From CAYUYM01 sp964449305 (lineage in GTDB: Bacteria; Bacteroidota; Ignavibacteria; SZUA-365; CAYQST01): 8,108 bases of DNA. Position numbers and translations under genes: made by a program. The notes beneath the pieces were generated by a model. That model made no database searches. It had not been told where the DNA came from and saw only the letters and a program-made list of their open reading frames with translations. Below are positions 7,101 to 8,108 of the stretch, in pieces (position 1 is the stretch's first letter; each line of letters opens with the position of its first letter). Location of the stretch: contig CAYUYM010000158.1 of NCBI GenBank assembly GCA_964449305.1, forward strand, positions 1-8,108, given 5' to 3'.

Positions 7101-8108
7101 GCGGAGAAGGCATCGTAGCGCATCCTGCTGTCGCGACAGACATACACCGGCCCGATGATCGATGGGGTGGGTGGGGGCACCACATCCACATGCATCGGTC
7201 GGGAATCGGTGCTGCATCCGGTGGAGTCGGTCACCGTCACGATGTACACACCGGAATCCCGCACGACAATGGTGCGTGTCGAATCGCCATTCGACCAGCG
7301 ACATGCCTGGTAGTTGTCGGGGATGGACAGCCGGACAGAATCGCCCTCACAGAAACTCGTCGGTCCATCTGCCGCGATGATTGGAGTGATGATGGTGCCG
7401 GCCGTGACGAGCACCGTATCGTTGCCTGTGCAGCCGGTGCCGTCGGTGACGGTCACGATGTAGGTCCCCACCGTGCTCACCGTGATGCGCCGTGTTGTGT
7501 CGGACGTGTTCCAATGGTAGGAGGCATAGCCCGATCCCGCATCGAGGACCAGGCTGCCGCCGTTGCAGAGCCGTGCTGACGACGGTGTGATGGCGGGGAA
7601 CAGGCTCTGGTCGATGGTGACCGCCAGGAGCTTCTCCGCCTGACATCCGTCGGCGATGGTCCGGACAAGCAGCCGCACGCTCCCCCTGCCCGCCGGCCCC
7701 CAATGCACGGTGATGGAGGGTGTCCCGTCACCCGCGATGATGGTGCCCCCCGTCACCGTCCACGTGTGCGACACATCCGTGGAGGCGGTTGCGTCGTAGG
7801 TGGATGCCGAGCCGGGGCAGACGGTGCCCGGGCCATCGAAGTCTGAGGGAGGCGATGTGAGCACGGTCACGAGCACCGTGTCGCGCGAAGAGCAGCCGGC
7901 AGCATCGGTGACCGTCACGATGTACTGCGTCGTCACCGTTGGCGAGGCGGTGGGACGCGAGGTGGTGATGGATGACAGGCCGGTGGCGGGTGTCCAGAGA
8001 TACGTGAACGGCGGCGTCCCGCTGCCCGCAGGCTGTCCGACCGCGACGGGACTTCGCGGGCACATGGCGATGTCTGGTCCCGCATTCGCGATGGGGCGCG
8101 GGTTGACG
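4181..8108 (-). CDS. Giant T9SS-secreted surface protein with PKD/Ig-like repeats (N-terminus outside window)
   Basis: The minus-strand frame is open from the right edge to a TGA at 4181-4183; at least 1308 residues are visible. The ATG at 8063-8065 is internal: the frame continues upstream with the repeat-like stretch NPRPIANAGPD. Residues here are numbered from that methionine. The chain is a row of small beta domains of two kinds: PKD-like (B, 56-58 residues between paired cysteines) and Ig-like (A, 41-51 residues between them, typically ending VTVTD-x-GC). From residue 72 the order is B-A-A four times, then an extra A domain (1000-1064), a cohesin-like beta domain (about 1071-1187) and a T9SS type A sorting domain (1211-1294). 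No enzyme motif was seen, so adhesion, matrix or cell-envelope structure is the likely role. It would be exported across the outer membrane and either surface-anchored or released. The signal peptide should lie beyond the right edge. Its target is unknown. Confidence 0.9.
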   Translation of the reverse strand, partial: VNPRPIANAGPDIAMCPRSPVAVGQPAGSGTPPFTYLWTPATGLSSITTSRPTASPTVTTQYIVTVTDAAGCSSRDTVLVTVLTSPPSDFDGPGTVCPGSASTYDATASTDVSHTWTVTGGTIIAGDGTPSITVHWGPAGRGSVRLLVRTIADGCQAEKLLAVTIDQSLFPAITPSSARLCNGGSLVLDAGSGYASYHWNTSDTTRRITVSTVGTYIVTVTDGTGCTGNDTVLVTAGTIITPIIAADGPTSFCEGDSVRLSIPDNYQACRWSNGDSTRTIVVRDSGVYIVTVTDSTGCSTDSRPMHVDVVPPPTPSIIGPVYVCRDSRMRYDAFSARPVRYAWTVTGGSIIGPSTASSAVIHWQTLGMKEIVVTAIDSASGCMGSTRLPVQVGEGYRPWLIVSDSSLCEGDTATLRVAGDFEHHEWRRDGAPLSGETGPVLRTTQPGVYTVDVSDSVCSGTSEPCRITVLTRPTVGIIPSGPLCHGGSIQLRTSEPFVRYEWSTGLTQPAITVTTPGKYHVRVRNVDGCEATASIIVTMDSIPAMQAARWPTSVCLNSTITYSVLDSSLFRYSWIVTGGRLHAGQGTHAIDVAWDTAGTAALACVIETPGGCRDTVRASVTIDSILHPTLYVDGRRITRDTLLHACIGRVLTITTDQGYARHDWSNGAVSDTIHITALAAPFVCGVLVSDGGDCEGISPFVTIIGEEAPAPAIITSGDSILCPGEELALSLPPPFRVMRWSTGDTAQTIVVRAAGMYHADVVDTTGCIGTTPPLVVVTHPLSPADIDGDTAVCVQARRTYTTPVSPGATYAWRVNGGIVEAGDGTPAVTIRWGTAGLGGIGIDVNDGECASFDSLSVAIGTGTHMVVTASRMALCGSDSSILCAPAGFTSYTWSTMDSTPCIIVNSPGRFWVIAHDSVGCEGRSDTLVIRAGGEAHPMISAMGSMPFCPGDSVVLVCPPGFTHHTWSRNALPIPGADSTTFVAHDAGVYTVDARDSSGCDVQSPGFVVFLHPDPAPTVTQAGRLLTCSSAVTWQWYRNDTLIAGATAQQHQAMVAGWYHVCVTDSTGCRGCSPRVEVTGAAATSTIALQCPSPSVHSAGTVVTIGIELTASANLPATSSRFTTDVRFDRFVMQPQQPYTVVRTEGRDMVIRIAGSRTPDQTAGPLAGFRAMVLLADVPCSDIVVDAFTWDDPAIAVTLPASSCEACVDVCHEGGDRLVDLRGRVDLMQNRPNPFNAMTRIEFETIDASRTDLAVYDMHGRRVITLVDGIVPVGRHVVTFDASALPSGVYRCMLTTAGVVASRAMILAR
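4184..4435 (-). other. T9SS type A (Por) C-terminal sorting domain
   Basis: Residues 1211-1294 start DLMQNRPNPFN, then LAVYDMHGRRVITLVDG, GRHVVTFDASALPSGVYRC and a terminal SRAMILAR. This is the classic pattern of the type A sorting domain: a PNPFN entry, a VYD-x-x-GR turn, and an LPSGVY strand near the end. It directs export by the type IX system and, in the family, is cleaved during surface attachment or release. A cysteine at 1277 is unusual inside the final strand. Confidence 0.93.
4505..4855 (-). other. Cohesin-like beta domain before the sorting signal
   Basis: Residues about 1071-1187 differ from the repeats. They read like a cohesin/CARDB-type sandwich: an early AGTVVTIGIELTAS strand, then FTTDVRFDRFVMQP, a GRDMVIRIAGS strand, and GPLAGFRAMVLLAD. 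Similar modules often precede T9SS sorting domains in large FCB-group surface proteins. A dockerin partner is not implied, and the fold assignment is by eye only. Confidence 0.5.
4874..5068 (-). other. Odd Ig-like domain closing the repeat array
   Basis: Residues 1000-1064 occupy the place where a fifth B domain would be expected but are Ig-like and shortened. The first cysteine (C1013) is followed almost at once by WQWYRND, and the domain ends YHVCVTDSTGC. Only 41 residues separate C1013 and C1054, against 45 in most A domains, and there are extra cysteines at 1047 and 1057. It looks like an array-capping variant. Confidence 0.6.
5078..7852 (-). repeat. Four tandem B-A-A protein super-repeats
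   Basis: Each unit has one PKD-like domain (B) then two Ig-like domains (A). Approximate units are 7178-7852, 6491-7171, 5774-6481 and 5078-5764. The B-domain markers recur in register: Cys at residues 83, 310, 541 and 779, and Trp of the W-x-V-x-G-G motif at 102, 329, 560 and 798. Both give spacings of 227, 231 and 238 residues, close to 690 bp. B1 and B4 share AGDGTP and WG-x-AG; B2 is the most diverged. At DNA level the units are not near-identical, so the duplication looks old. Confidence 0.85.

Noticed and set aside
4874..7852. Regular periodicity taken as a CRISPR or DNA-level satellite array
   Set aside because: The period is about 690 bp, lies inside an open frame, and the similarity is at protein level, with no identical short repeats.

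Overview
The window is uniformly GC-rich and gene-dense. It most likely comes from a member of the Bacteroidota/Chlorobiota (FCB) group, possibly an Ignavibacteria- or Kapabacteria-like lineage. The main evidence is a very large repeat protein on the minus strand that ends in a type IX secretion system (T9SS, Por) C-terminal sorting domain with the 'QNRPNPFN' signature and a gliding/adhesin-style Ig/PKD repeat array. The T9SS is essentially confined to this group. The narrower lineage is an inference.

Layout on the plus strand. (1) The 3' half of a citrate lyase alpha subunit gene (citF) enters from the left edge and ends at 769, followed by a very strong hairpin-plus-T-run terminator (787-841). 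(2) After an AT-rich leader carrying a small dyad come two translationally coupled genes. The first (943-2187) encodes a DUF438 / hemerythrin-like (HHE) / PAS protein. The second (2187-2717) encodes a DUF1858-DUF2249 protein. A strong hairpin follows them. (3) A gene at 2850-4088 encodes an exported octaheme c-type cytochrome of the hydroxylamine oxidoreductase (HAO) family with eight CxxCH motifs. A hairpin at 4134-4157 separates it from the convergent gene.

Layout on the minus strand. One giant open frame (4181 to beyond 8108, N-terminus missing) encodes a surface or secreted protein built from about 14 small cysteine-paired beta domains of two kinds, a PKD-like type (B) and an Ig-like type (A). 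They follow a regular higher-order B-A-A pattern repeated four times, followed by an odd Ig-like domain, a cohesin-like beta domain and the T9SS sorting domain.

How the parts may work together. Hemerythrin-like, DUF1858 and DUF2249 domains recur in proteins tied to nitric oxide and nitrosative stress (RIC/ScdA/YtfE-type di-iron proteins and their neighbours). HAO-family octaheme cytochromes interconvert hydroxylamine, NO and nitrite. The middle of the window is therefore best read as a candidate nitrogen-oxide response/reduction locus, with a cytoplasmic sensor or repair pair next to a periplasmic octaheme enzyme. No electron-transfer partner (NapC/NrfH-type quinol dehydrogenase) and no dedicated transcription factor are visible. 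The citF fragment and the adhesin-like gene look like separate transcription units.
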